DNA of 18,458 nucleotides from NCBI GenBank assembly GCA_947311455.1, contig CAMZKY010000036.1, positions 1-18,458 of the forward strand, read 5' to 3'. A program made the position numbers and the translations under genes. Origin of the DNA: an uncultured Marinosulfonomonas sp. (lineage in GTDB: Bacteria > Pseudomonadota > Alphaproteobacteria > Rhodobacterales > Rhodobacteraceae). Positions 1-7,462 of this stretch are shown one piece after another (within the stretch, counting starts at the first letter, position 1; each line of letters begins with the position of its first letter). The notes under the pieces are model-generated. The model was not told where the DNA came from. It saw only the letters and a program-made list of their open reading frames with translations, and ran no database searches.

Positions 1-184
1 AGCTCATAACAGCAAGGCCAAAAAACAGGATCGCGACACTGCGCATAAACAGGCCGGTAATGTCATTGCCTTCCAGGGCGAAAAGCAAAAATACATATTT
101 TTGCGCAAACCCCATTAAAAACGCCGACATAAGCAAAAGGGCCGCTGTGGCAATGCTAATCAGCTTAAAGGACAACAGATTCAT
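1..184 (-). CDS. Hypothetical membrane protein, N-terminal part (runs off left edge)
   Basis: Reading leftwards from an ATG at 184, 61 codons stay open to the window edge. The peptide starts MNLLSFKLISIATAALLL and is strongly hydrophobic, with one likely transmembrane helix at about residues 5-35 and a second beginning near residue 44 after a short polar stretch (LEGNDITG). No motif identifies a family, so the function is unknown; it is probably a small inner-membrane protein with at least two helices. It is divergent from coaD, with about 150 bases between the two starts. No convincing Shine-Dalgarno sequence is visible ahead of this ATG. The alternation of hydrophobic and loop segments supports real coding, but the C-terminal part is not visible. 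Confidence 0.55.
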   Translation of the reverse strand, partial: MNLLSFKLISIATAALLLMSAFLMGFAQKYVFLLFALEGNDITGLFMRSVAILFFGLAVMS

Positions 185-334
185 GCAAAAACACCCGTTC
201 TAAAGAGAACACATAGCTACCAGCGCATTCAGAAATTGTCTACGGTTTCGATTTAATTGCTGCGCTGCGGCGAAATCACTTGCAATCCCGTGCGCAATAT
301 TGTTGCGTATGCCTAACATTTTGTGAGGAACACC

Positions 335-829
335 ATGCGCATCGCTTTATATCCGGGAACGTTTGATCCGATTACACGGGGTCATATTGATATCATCCGC
401 CGCGCCTCGGCCCTGTTTGACAGGCTGGTCATTGGCGTTGCAATTAACCGCGACAAGGGGCCTTTGTTTTCGCTTGAAGAACGGGTTGCAATGATCAAAG
501 CCGATTGCGTTGATATGTGTGATGAAACCGGATGCGAGATTGTTGTGCATCCATTTGAAAACCTTTTGATCAAATGTGCGCACGAAGTTGGAGCCAGGAC
601 CATCGTGCGAGGGCTGCGCGCTGTTGCAGATTTTGAGTATGAATATCAAATGGTTGGCATGAACCGTTCGCTTGATAGCAGCATTGAAACCGTGTTTTTA
701 ATGGCCGATGCCAAACACCAGGCTATTGCTTCAAAACTGGTGAAAGAAATCGCACGGTTGGATGGGGATGTTTCCAAATTTGTATCCCCTGCGGTGCACA
801 AAGCCCTGACAGATAAATTTGGTGGTTAA
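335..829 (+). CDS. coaD: Phosphopantetheine adenylyltransferase
   Basis: CoaD transfers AMP from ATP to 4'-phosphopantetheine, giving dephospho-CoA, the penultimate step of coenzyme A synthesis in the cytoplasm. The 164-residue protein is of normal length and begins MRIALYPGTFDPITRGH. It contains the nucleotidyltransferase-fold T/HxGH ATP-binding motif (TRGH, about residues 14-17), the family segment IVRGLRAVADFEYE (about residues 89-102), and a C-terminal SKLVKEIA segment in place of the usual ISSTxVRE-type motif. An in-frame GTG lies four codons upstream at 323. I chose the ATG at 335 because the purine-rich GAGGAA at 325-330 fits as its ribosome binding site and the family normally begins at this Met. 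Its stop overlaps the stop of a tiny convergent gene (826-969). Identification is firm. Confidence 0.96.
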   Translation: MRIALYPGTFDPITRGHIDIIRRASALFDRLVIGVAINRDKGPLFSLEERVAMIKADCVDMCDETGCEIVVHPFENLLIKCAHEVGARTIVRGLRAVADFEYEYQMVGMNRSLDSSIETVFLMADAKHQAIASKLVKEIARLDGDVSKFVSPAVHKALTDKFGG

Positions 830-969
830 CGCCAAAAAGCCACGTATTCTATCAATTGCGTTAGCTTTTTGCCAAGGATCAAAGGCAGACTTTGCTCAAA
901 AAAGAAATAATCCACTGCAAACACAGCAAGAATAACAATAGCAAAAAATATGGCAAGTTTATCGGTCAT
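826..969 (-). CDS. 47-residue single-helix membrane protein, Rhodobacterales-type
   Basis: An ATG at 969 opens 47 codons to a TAA at 826-828. The peptide begins MTDKLAIFFAIVILAVFAVD and ends LIEYVAFWR. It has a short polar N-terminus, one transmembrane helix at about residues 5-20, an aromatic stretch (YFFFEQ), and a basic amphipathic tail closing in the unusual sequence VAFWR. From memory, very small proteins of this design with the same type of ending occur next to central carbon genes (tkt, gap) in Rhodobacterales and are often missed or misnamed in annotation. The gene sits downstream of tkt on the same strand, and its stop overlaps the coaD stop by four bases. No strong Shine-Dalgarno sequence is visible. 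Function is unknown; membrane location is inferred from composition. Confidence 0.7.
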   Translation of the reverse strand: MTDKLAIFFAIVILAVFAVDYFFFEQSLPLILGKKLTQLIEYVAFWR

Positions 970-1163
970 AAAATGGATATAACGCGTATTTCCGGCCCTT
1001 CCTAGGGGGGATTTCCGATAATTTCACTGAATGTAACAATCAACCCTTGGCGGCGGCAACATCCACCACGTGGCACAAAAAAACCATTCATTGCCAAACC
1101 ACGCCAGACCCCGCCAACGGCACAGGCAATGGAATATTATTTCTGAATAGCCTTTAAATTCAG

Positions 1164-1199
1164 CCTGTTAGCGTAAATAGTTCAACGAACGCTAACAGG
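1164..1199. terminator. Inverted repeat after tkt, probable terminator
   Basis: A perfect 11-base inverted repeat (CCTGTTAGCGT at 1164-1174, ACGCTAACAGG at 1189-1199) encloses a 14-base loop, just beyond the tkt stop. T-rich sequence (TGTTTTATT) follows on the plus strand. On the tkt side no clear T run follows, but a second small inverted repeat (CTGAAT at 1143-1148, ATTCAG at 1158-1163) lies directly beyond. It is probably the tkt terminator or a bidirectional one; the missing T run on the minus strand keeps confidence moderate. Confidence 0.45.
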
Positions 1200-1220
1200 T
1201 GTTTTATTACATATGATATG

Positions 1221-3236
1221 TTACAGCAAAGATTTCACTTTATCTGCAACGGCTTGTGCAGTGATGCCGAATTTTTCATACAACACATCCGCCGGGGCCG
1301 AGGCGCCAAAGCTGTCCATGCCAACAAAGCCGGCCTTTACATATTTGCCACGCTCGCCGGTCAGCCAACGATCCCAGCCCATTTGCACACCGGCCTCAAC
1401 CGCGACCCTGACAGGGCCACCGGGCAGAACGCGTTTGCGATATTGATCATCCTGCGCGGCGAACAATTCCATACACGGCATAGACACCACGCGGGTGCCG
1501 ATACCTTCGGCCTCAAGCAATTCACGCGCGGCCAAGGCGATTTCCACTTCGGAACCCGTGGCCATAATGATGGCTTGGCGTTTGTCGGTGGCATCCGCCA
1601 AAACATAAGCCCCAAGTGCGACCATGTTTTTGGTTTTGTGGTCTTTGCGCACCGTTGGCAGGCCTTGACGCGACAAGGCCAGCACCGACGGGGTTTCTTT
1701 GGTGGTTAGGGCCATTTCCCACGCTTCGGCAGTTTCTACTGTGTCGGCAGGGCGGAACACCCAGGTGTTGGGGGTAGCACGTGAAATTGCCAGATGTTCA
1801 ACCGGCTGGTGCGTCGGCCCGTCTTCGCCAAGGCCGATGGAATCGTGGGTCATTACAAACACCGTTGGAATACGCATCAACGCCGCCAGCCGCATTGCCC
1901 CGCGCGCATAATCGGTAAACGCCATAAATGTGCCACCATAGGCGCGCATACCACCGTGCAAAACCATGCCATTCATCGCCGCAGCCATGCCGTGCTCACG
2001 AATACCCCAGTAAATATAACGCCCCGAACGGGTTTCGGGCATGAACACCCCCAGATCATCGGTTTTGGTATTGTTTGATCCGGTCAGATCGGCCGAGCCG
2101 CCAACATTTTCGCCCATCAAAGGATTTACGGCCTTAAGAACGTTTTCACTGGCAGAACGTGTGGCAACCTTTGGCTGTTCCTCGGACGCTTGCTTTTTAA
2201 AGGCTTTGATCGTGGCTGACAATTTGCGCGGTGCGTCAAGCGCATAGGCCCGCTGGAATTCGCGTTGCTTATTGCCCGGGATGGTTAAAAACCGTTCTTT
2301 CCACGCGGCGTTTTCTTTTGATCCACGGTGGCCGATGGCTTCCCATTGGGCTTTGATTTCGGTGGGGATATCAAAGGCTTCGGCTGTCCAGCCATAGGCG
2401 GCTTTGGTGTCTTTGATCAGGGTTGCATCCGTCAAGGCGCCGTGGCCTTTGGAGGTGTCCTGCGCGCTTGACCCAAGCGCGATGTGGGTTTTACAAGCAA
2501 TCATCGACGGTTTTTTGTGGCGTTTGGCGTTTGCAAGGGCTTCGTCAATGGCCTCAGGATCGTGGCCGTCAATTTCCTGCACATGCCAACCCGAGGCCTT
2601 GAAGCGCATCACCTGATCCGTGCGATCCGACAGGGAAACTTTACCATCAATGGTGATGTCATTGTTATCCCACAACACAATCAGCTTGCCCAATTCGTGG
2701 CGCCCGGCAATGCCGATGGCCTCTTGCGAGATGCCTTCCATCAGGCAACCATCACCCGTAATCACATAAGTGTAATGATCGACAACTTTCTTGCCATACC
2801 GCGCCCGCTGGATTTCTTCGGCCATGGCAAAGCCCACCGCGTTTGAAATGCCTTGGCCCAAAGGCCCCGTAGTGGTTTCAACACCGGCCACGTGGCCATA
2901 TTCAGGGTGGCCTGCCGTGCGCGCGCCCCATTGGCGGAAATTCTTGATCTCGTCTAATGTCACCTCTTGGTAACCTGTCAGATGCAACAGCGAATAGATC
3001 AACATCGAACCGTGACCCGCCGATAGAATAAAACGATCACGATCGGGCCATTGCGGATCCGCTGCATCAAATTTCAGATGTTTTTCAAACAATACGGTGG
3101 CCACATCAGCCATACCCATCGGCATGCCCGAATGGCCGGAATTGGCGGCGGCGATTGCATCCATTGTTAAGGTGCGGATTGCGGCGGCGCGCATCCAGTG
3201 TTCAGGGTGGTTTTCGCGAAGGGCTTGAATATCCAC
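1221..3236 (-). CDS. tkt: Transketolase
   Basis: Transketolase moves two-carbon ketol units between sugar phosphates using thiamine diphosphate and magnesium, in the non-oxidative pentose phosphate pathway (and the Calvin cycle where present). The 671-residue cytoplasmic protein has the usual length. Visible signatures are the N-terminal NSGHSGMPMGMADV with the active-site His (about residues 33-46), the ThDP/Mg motif beginning GDGCLMEG and closing near DNNDITIDG, the central pyrimidine-domain signature DSIGLGEDGPTHQPVEHLA, and a C-terminal transketolase domain ending with the FGASAPA segment. The start is a GTG at 3236: AAAGGA lies about eight bases upstream and relatives begin with MDI followed by HPEHW. 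The gene is divergent from the coiled-coil gene at 3442. A 47-residue membrane protein gene follows on the same strand after about 250 bases. Confidence 0.97.
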   Translation of the reverse strand: MDIQALRENHPEHWMRAAAIRTLTMDAIAAANSGHSGMPMGMADVATVLFEKHLKFDAADPQWPDRDRFILSAGHGSMLIYSLLHLTGYQEVTLDEIKNFRQWGARTAGHPEYGHVAGVETTTGPLGQGISNAVGFAMAEEIQRARYGKKVVDHYTYVITGDGCLMEGISQEAIGIAGRHELGKLIVLWDNNDITIDGKVSLSDRTDQVMRFKASGWHVQEIDGHDPEAIDEALANAKRHKKPSMIACKTHIALGSSAQDTSKGHGALTDATLIKDTKAAYGWTAEAFDIPTEIKAQWEAIGHRGSKENAAWKERFLTIPGNKQREFQRAYALDAPRKLSATIKAFKKQASEEQPKVATRSASENVLKAVNPLMGENVGGSADLTGSNNTKTDDLGVFMPETRSGRYIYWGIREHGMAAAMNGMVLHGGMRAYGGTFMAFTDYARGAMRLAALMRIPTVFVMTHDSIGLGEDGPTHQPVEHLAISRATPNTWVFRPADTVETAEAWEMALTTKETPSVLALSRQGLPTVRKDHKTKNMVALGAYVLADATDKRQAIIMATGSEVEIALAARELLEAEGIGTRVVSMPCMELFAAQDDQYRKRVLPGGPVRVAVEAGVQMGWDRWLTGERGKYVKAGFVGMDSFGASAPADVLYEKFGITAQAVADKVKSLL

Positions 3237-3270
3237 GTGGCGTGTCCTTTGAAAAGTGAAAGTTACCCTT

Positions 3271-3298
3271 TTGATAGCAGCGTAATCGCCAAGATCAA
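3271..3298 (-). promoter_or_regulatory. Candidate tkt promoter
   Basis: Reading on the minus strand, TTGATC (3293-3298) and TATCAA (3271-3276) are separated by 16 bases and lie about 35 bases ahead of the tkt GTG. The match to sigma-70 consensus is reasonable, but it was found by eye in a short A+T-rich region, so it is only a candidate. The rest of the 205-base intergenic region, which must also hold the promoter for the rightward genes, shows no other element I can name. Confidence 0.35.
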
Positions 3299-3441
3299 GC
3301 GGGGCTTTCTGCCTATTCTAAAAAGGGGGGCGTATTTCACTGATTCATTGGTTAAACTAACGTTAATTGTAAGCAAGGGCCTGATTCGTCGGCAAGATTT
3401 AGCGCGACATCGATTAGGCCTTTGGGGCGAGGAGATTTTGA

Positions 3442-3921
3442 GTGAGCGAAATAGAAGAGTTGGAGCGCCGTCTGATCAGCGCATTGAACCGGATTGAAAC
3501 CGGTGTAGCAGGATTGGCGCGGCCTGTTGAGGTTGCCGATACCAGCGATCAAGAAAGCGATCTGCAAGAAGCGCTTGAAGCCGAAAGAATGGCCAATGCC
3601 CAGTTGGAAGAACGGGTCAAAGCGATCAAATCCAAACAGGAAAATATGGTTGCATCGCTTGAGGCACAAGTCAAAGATCTGACGCAAGCCGCAGCCAATG
3701 ATACGGCGACATTGCGCCAATTAAAACAAGTGAATGCCCAATTGCGTGAAAGCAACGCAGCGCTGCGCGAGGCCAATGAGGCCGGTGTTGGCGATGCGCA
3801 TTTAATCAACAAAGCCATGCTGGCCGAACTCGAAGCGCTACGGGCAACGCGTGCTGCGGATGTGAATGATATGGATTCGATTCTTGCGGATTTAAAGCCG
3901 CTCATCAGGGAGGGCGCGTAA
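3442..3921 (+). CDS. Coiled-coil protein of unknown function, upstream of zapA
   Basis: This 159-residue protein has no recognised catalytic motif. From about residue 35 to 115 it is dominated by Glu, Gln, Ala, Leu, Lys and Arg with heptad-like spacing (for example LEERVKAIKSKQENMVASLE), as expected for a long coiled coil. A short Ala/Asp/Leu-rich tail follows. The start is a GTG at 3442 with GAGGAG about eight bases upstream. Its TAA stop shares one base with the ATG of zapA, so the two genes are almost certainly cotranscribed and translationally coupled. A coiled-coil gene in this position beside zapA is, from memory, common in Rhodobacterales. A role in cell division or as a ZapA partner is plausible from context only. 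Confidence 0.8.
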   Translation: MSEIEELERRLISALNRIETGVAGLARPVEVADTSDQESDLQEALEAERMANAQLEERVKAIKSKQENMVASLEAQVKDLTQAAANDTATLRQLKQVNAQLRESNAALREANEAGVGDAHLINKAMLAELEALRATRAADVNDMDSILADLKPLIREGA

Positions 3922-4307
3922 TGGCCGAGATTGATATCAACATTGGCGGGCGGGTATTTTCCGTATCCTGCCAAGAAGGCGAAGAGCATTTCTTACAATC
4001 GGCAGCCGCATTATTAGATGCAGAAGCATCGGTTTTAACCTCCCAGATCGGGCGCATTCCGGAATCGCGCATGTTGCTGATGTCGGGTTTGATGTTGGCA
4101 GATCGCACCGCTGGACTAGAAGAGCAACTGCAAGATGCCGAACGCAAGCTTGGCGAACGTGATGCACTGATCGAAGAGTTGAACAATCGTCCTGCACCTG
4201 TTGCTGAAATTGTTGAAACTGTTCCGGCAGCGTTATCCGCTGCACTGGCCGATTTGGCCGGACGTGCCGAAGCGATTGCGGATCAAATCGACGAAAAATC
4301 CGTATAA
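3921..4307 (+). CDS. zapA: Cell division protein ZapA
   Basis: ZapA binds FtsZ and cross-links its filaments, stabilising the cytokinetic Z-ring. The 128-residue protein begins MAEIDINIGGRVFSVSCQEG, the typical ZapA opening (a short beta strand, the xIxGRxYxxxC-like stretch, then EEHFLQSAAALLDAE). It continues with the helix SRMLLMSGLMLADRTAGLEE and an acidic coiled-coil segment (residues 70-92) used for dimer and tetramer formation. The C-terminal Ala-rich tail (from about residue 95) is longer than in E. coli ZapA but usual for alphaproteobacteria. The ATG overlaps the stop of the preceding coiled-coil gene by one base. In many proteobacteria zapA is followed by 6S RNA and a 5-formyltetrahydrofolate cyclo-ligase gene. 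Neither is recognisable here. Confidence 0.9.
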   Translation: MAEIDINIGGRVFSVSCQEGEEHFLQSAAALLDAEASVLTSQIGRIPESRMLLMSGLMLADRTAGLEEQLQDAERKLGERDALIEELNNRPAPVAEIVETVPAALSAALADLAGRAEAIADQIDEKSV

Positions 4308-4415
4308 ATCTTTGAAATCGGGGCAGGGTGCGCGGATTTTGATTTTCGGGGCGAACTTGCCGCATTTTGGCATGACATATCAGACGCATATTACGTCGGT
4401 GCTGATCCGGATTGT

Positions 4416-4688
4416 TTGATCGCATACGAAGATCAGTTCGACGCATTTTTAGTATCGTCAATCAAAAATCCAATTTGCGCAAACATGGTAATGGTATGTG
4501 CAGATCAAACACGATTTATCCGCAAAGCAATGTTGCAAACCAATCCGGTTCTTGTACTGGCGTTTTATCAAAATATACTTTGTGAGAATGGCACGATCGT
4601 AAATCTACAAGATCGGCAAAATAAACAATTCATGAACGAAGCGTTAAAAACTGCACATGCAGAGATCCACATGGAAGGCGGCCTATAA
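4416..4688 (+). CDS. Doubtful open frame of unknown function after zapA
   Basis: I do not recognise this frame. It encodes at most 90 residues from a TTG at 4416. The same frame is open all the way back to the zapA stop (4305-4307), giving 127 sense codons without a stop but without any ATG, GTG or TTG before 4416. The translation looks protein-like (for example the stretch NPVLVLAFYQNILCENGT) and has four Cys after the TTG. No good ribosome binding site is visible. It may be a real small gene, the remnant of a longer gene that lost its start, or a chance open frame in A+T-rich DNA. The following 118 bases (4689-4806) contain only a short weak inverted repeat (CATAAT, ATTATG near 4727-4743). 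Confidence 0.25.
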   Translation: MIAYEDQFDAFLVSSIKNPICANMVMVCADQTRFIRKAMLQTNPVLVLAFYQNILCENGTIVNLQDRQNKQFMNEALKTAHAEIHMEGGL

Positions 4689-4806
4689 ATGTAAATCATT
4701 GGCAGGAAAGGATTGATACGCATAACGCATAATCAGTATTATGTTATTATTAGACAATGCCCAAATGCTATTTATTGCTGTATTTACTGCGCATTACGCA
4801 ATTTTC

Positions 4807-5997
4807 TTAAACAATGGCATTTTCCCTAAATGGCTGCCCTGTCAAAACCCTTTCAACACCAAGGTCTTTGAAATTAATGGACTGATATGCACCTGTGGTG
4901 ATCAATTCTGCAATTCCACGGCCAATAGCTGGCGCTTGTTGCAAGCCGTGTCCACTAAATCCATTCATCAAATATAGATTATCCCAATTCGGATGTTTGC
5001 CAATGATCGCGTTCTGATCAAGCGTATTGTAAGCGTAATGCCCAGCCCAAGCTGACAAAACCTTAACCGCATCAAACCCGGGCGCACGATGATACAACCG
5101 CTCCCACAAATCGTCTTCAAAGAGTTTAAGATCAGGTTCAAAATCATCGGCAGCGCATTTTTCATCCTTTTCCGGCACCATTGCGCAAATCCAGTGCCCA
5201 TGTTCGGGACGTAAATAAAATCCGCTATGACACACCAGTAGCGGCGCATCAGGATGAATTGCATTTGGTGCGTCAATCATAAAAACTGTTCTTTTACGGG
5301 CTTCTACGGGAATATCTTCATGTAAATACCTCATAATATCTGCCGCAGATGTTCCGGCAGCATTGATTACAATACCCGCATCAATACGCTGCCCCGAGGC
5401 CAGTTTTATTTGGCAAATGCGCCCCTTTTCCGTGCCAAATCCGCAAACGCTGTCCCGAATATATTCCACATTCTTGGCCCGCGCCGCACGGCGAAAACCA
5501 TCAAGTAGCGCCATATTATCAAACCATCCTTCATCAACTGCGCCATAACTGGCAAGATCAACATCAGATGTGTTTAGCCAAGAAAACCTACTTTTGAGCG
5601 CATCAGGGGTGAATAGCCGCGTTTGGGCGCCATATTGATTTTGCATCACAACAGCATCCCGCATCGCGTCACTTGATTGGGGTGTGCCAGACAAAAAGAG
5701 ATACCCGTTTTCTTTCAGGCTCAATGGGTTAACATGCGCATCCAATCCGTCGAAATGATCTGTAACATTCTTAATAAATTCAATGCCATACCTGGATATC
5801 TTCACGTTAATATCGGTGGTGAATTGTTGCCGGATCGATGCCACGGACAACGCCGTTGAACTGTTTTTATAACTTGGATCCGGCTCGATAACCACAATCT
5901 GCGTGGATGGATCGGTGAATTTGGATAACCAAAAGGCTGCTGAACTGCCCATGACAGCACCGCCGATAATGGCAATATCATACGCCGTATTCCCCAT
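4807..5997 (-). CDS. FAD-dependent oxidoreductase, DAO family (FOXRED1/sarcosine oxidase-like)
   Basis: The 396-residue protein belongs to the D-amino-acid oxidase/glycine oxidase fold. An N-terminal FAD-binding segment (IAIIGGAVMGSSAAFWL, residues 8-24) is followed by the VVIEPDPSY strand, which holds the ribose-contacting acidic residue. The TALSVASIRQQFTTDIN stretch (about residues 48-64) resembles FOXRED1-type proteins. A mid-protein AGIVINAAGTSAADI and a C-terminal LYLMNGFSGHGLQQAPAIGR give the second part of the FAD site. Such enzymes oxidise N-methylated or free amino acids such as sarcosine; the substrate here cannot be told. The first dinucleotide motif reads GGAVMG, with Ala where the strict motif has Gly, a variation I recall in related proteins. 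The ATG at 5997 follows AAGGA at about ten bases. It is divergent from aroQ and has no partner subunit genes beside it. Confidence 0.88.
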   Translation of the reverse strand: MGNTAYDIAIIGGAVMGSSAAFWLSKFTDPSTQIVVIEPDPSYKNSSTALSVASIRQQFTTDINVKISRYGIEFIKNVTDHFDGLDAHVNPLSLKENGYLFLSGTPQSSDAMRDAVVMQNQYGAQTRLFTPDALKSRFSWLNTSDVDLASYGAVDEGWFDNMALLDGFRRAARAKNVEYIRDSVCGFGTEKGRICQIKLASGQRIDAGIVINAAGTSAADIMRYLHEDIPVEARKRTVFMIDAPNAIHPDAPLLVCHSGFYLRPEHGHWICAMVPEKDEKCAADDFEPDLKLFEDDLWERLYHRAPGFDAVKVLSAWAGHYAYNTLDQNAIIGKHPNWDNLYLMNGFSGHGLQQAPAIGRGIAELITTGAYQSINFKDLGVERVLTGQPFRENAIV

Positions 5998-6063
5998 TCT
6001 GAAGAAATCCTTTCACCTTTTTGTAACAGATATAGGAAAACGGACACAAAACAATCAATCTTC

Positions 6064-6094
6064 TTGATCGGCATTATCGTTTTACCTAGGGTAA
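6064..6094 (+). promoter_or_regulatory. Candidate aroQ-luxR promoter with overlapping palindrome
   Basis: TTGATC (6064-6069) and TAGGGT (6087-6092) are spaced by 17 bases and would place a transcript start about 18 bases before the aroQ ATG. The perfect inverted repeat TTACC-TAG-GGTAA (6082-6094) covers the -10 element. NarL/LuxR-type regulators bind short dyads of roughly this size, so this could be the operator of the LuxR-type protein encoded just downstream. The -10 match is weak (3 of 6), and the regulator assignment is inference. Confidence 0.35.
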
Positions 6095-6116
6095 CTCAAA
6101 GAGATTGGGGATTCTC

Positions 6117-6554
6117 ATGAAATCGATTCTAATTCTGAACGGGCCAAACCTGAATCTATTGGGAAGCAGGCAGCCTAATGTTTATGGTGCAACCACCCTG
6201 CCCCAAATTCAGGAAAACTGCGTTGAAAAAGCCGATATCCTGAACATAAAAATCGATTTTATCCAATCTAACCATGAAGGTGCATTGATTGACGCGCTGC
6301 ATGGGGCCAAGGGCGTCCATGATGGAATTATCCTGAATGCCGGCGCTTATACCCACACGTCCATCGCCATTATGGATGCGATCTCTTCTGTTGAATTACC
6401 TGTTATCGAGTTACATCTTTCCAACATTCATGCACGCGAACCATTTCGCCATAAATCCTTCATCGCACCCGTTGCCGTGGGGGTGATTGCCGGATTTGGG
6501 CCGCACGGATATGTGCTGGCATTAGAGGCGATGGTTGCACATTTAGGGCAGTAA
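6117..6554 (+). CDS. aroQ: 3-dehydroquinate dehydratase, type II
   Basis: AroQ removes water from 3-dehydroquinate to give 3-dehydroshikimate, the third step of the shikimate pathway; the same type of enzyme also serves quinate catabolism. The 145-residue protein has the standard length. It shows ILILNGPNLNLLGSRQPNVYG with the catalytic Tyr, the IDFIQSNHEGALID segment, ILNAGAYTHTSIAI, and ELHLSNIHAREPFRHKS with the catalytic His. I start it at the ATG at 6117, preceded by GGGG about six bases upstream; an in-frame TTG at 6105 would add only four residues. One base separates its stop from the luxR-type ATG, so the two are an operon. In many alphaproteobacteria aroQ precedes accB-accC; here it does not, so this may be a second or relocated copy. 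Confidence 0.95.
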   Translation: MKSILILNGPNLNLLGSRQPNVYGATTLPQIQENCVEKADILNIKIDFIQSNHEGALIDALHGAKGVHDGIILNAGAYTHTSIAIMDAISSVELPVIELHLSNIHAREPFRHKSFIAPVAVGVIAGFGPHGYVLALEAMVAHLGQ

Positions 6555-6555
6555 C

Positions 6556-7308
6556 ATGTTACTCGACTATCTCGAACAGATAACCACAGCAGAAACCATC
6601 GAAGATCTTTGGGATATTCACACCAAAAAAATGGCAACCTATGGATTTGGTCGGCTTTTGTATGGATATACGCGCTTTAAAACTAACAAATCATTGGGCG
6701 ATCCGCTTGATACTTTGATGTTAACCAACTGTTCCCAAGAGTATATCGATGGGTTCATAAAAACAGGTTTGTATTTCAACGGGCCGATGATGCCTTGGGC
6801 ACTTGAAAATTCCGGCGCATGCAGTTGGGGCTGGGTTCAGGCGAAGTTGAATGAAAACTTATTTACCGCATCAGAATTGCGCGCGGTCGCCTTTAATCAA
6901 AAAATGGGTATCACCGCAGGATATACAGTAAGTTTCCCATCAAAATCAAACCGCAATAAGGGCGCAACCGCATTGGCCGCCGATGTTGGAATGACACAAG
7001 ACGATATTGACGCCATTTGGGATGAACACGGACGCGAAATTCTATTAATGAACAATGTTGCCCATCTCAAGATAATCAGCCTCCCTTATTCAAGCACACG
7101 GCGCGCGCTAACCCCCCGCCAACGCGAGGCATTAGAGTGGGTCAGTGAGGGTAAAATCATCCAAGACATTGCAACGATTATGGATTTAACCCCCGCAACA
7201 ATTGAAAAGCATCTTCGCCTTGCGCGCGAGGCACTGGATGTTGAAACCACAGCCCAAGCCGTTTTAAAAGCATCAATCAAAAACCAAATATTCGTGATTC
7301 AGGGTTAA
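6556..7308 (+). CDS. Orphan LuxR-family transcriptional regulator
   Basis: The 250-residue protein has the two-domain layout of quorum-sensing LuxR proteins. An N-terminal autoinducer-binding-type domain spans about residues 15-160. A C-terminal LuxR helix-turn-helix spans about residues 184-245 (LTPRQREALEWVSEGK, then ATIEKHLRLAREALDV), with the conserved Glu, Leu and Gly positions. No luxI-type synthase lies in the window, so it appears to be a solo. In the ligand domain, the Trp/Tyr and Asp-Pro that contact acyl-homoserine lactone in TraR are not evident: the matching stretch reads YIDGFIKTGLYFNGPMM, with Gly-Pro where Asp-Pro is usual, while a later SWGW could hold the other conserved Trp. 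It may therefore bind a different ligand or none. It is cotranscribed with aroQ, and a palindrome overlaps their putative promoter. Confidence 0.88.
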   Translation: MLLDYLEQITTAETIEDLWDIHTKKMATYGFGRLLYGYTRFKTNKSLGDPLDTLMLTNCSQEYIDGFIKTGLYFNGPMMPWALENSGACSWGWVQAKLNENLFTASELRAVAFNQKMGITAGYTVSFPSKSNRNKGATALAADVGMTQDDIDAIWDEHGREILLMNNVAHLKIISLPYSSTRRALTPRQREALEWVSEGKIIQDIATIMDLTPATIEKHLRLAREALDVETTAQAVLKASIKNQIFVIQG

Positions 7309-7413
7309 ATTACATTACGATCAATTGTTCACCCCAGCTTTGAGATGTCCGGTTAATGATTTTTTTTGAATCGTTATCCGATTGAATTAACAATTTAACC
7401 TAAATTTTCAAAG

Positions 7414-7429
7414 GTATGGAATCCCATAC
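7414..7429. promoter_or_regulatory. Palindrome GTATGG-N4-CCATAC, possible operator
   Basis: A six-base perfect inverted repeat with a four-base centre lies about 34 bases upstream of the first RNA hairpin. The right half is part of CATACT (7425-7430), which could serve as a -10 element, but no matching -35 is visible. It could be a regulator site for the RNA candidate or a weak hairpin ending the luxR-type transcript (TTTCTTTCC follows). Confidence 0.3.
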
Positions 7430-7462
7430 TTTCTTTCCTCTACGTAAAGATGCATTCTATAC

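Noticed and set aside
323..334. GTG start for coaD, four codons upstream
   Set aside because: The GTG is part of the purine-rich ribosome binding region for the ATG at 335, and the family starts at that Met.
4308..4480. Possible 6S RNA after zapA
   Set aside because: The place is right by gene order, but I could not see a long closing stem with a central bubble; an open frame runs through it instead.
4741..4977. 78-codon rightward frame at the end of the oxidoreductase gene
   Set aside because: Most of it is the opposite strand of a well-supported gene and it shows no family features.
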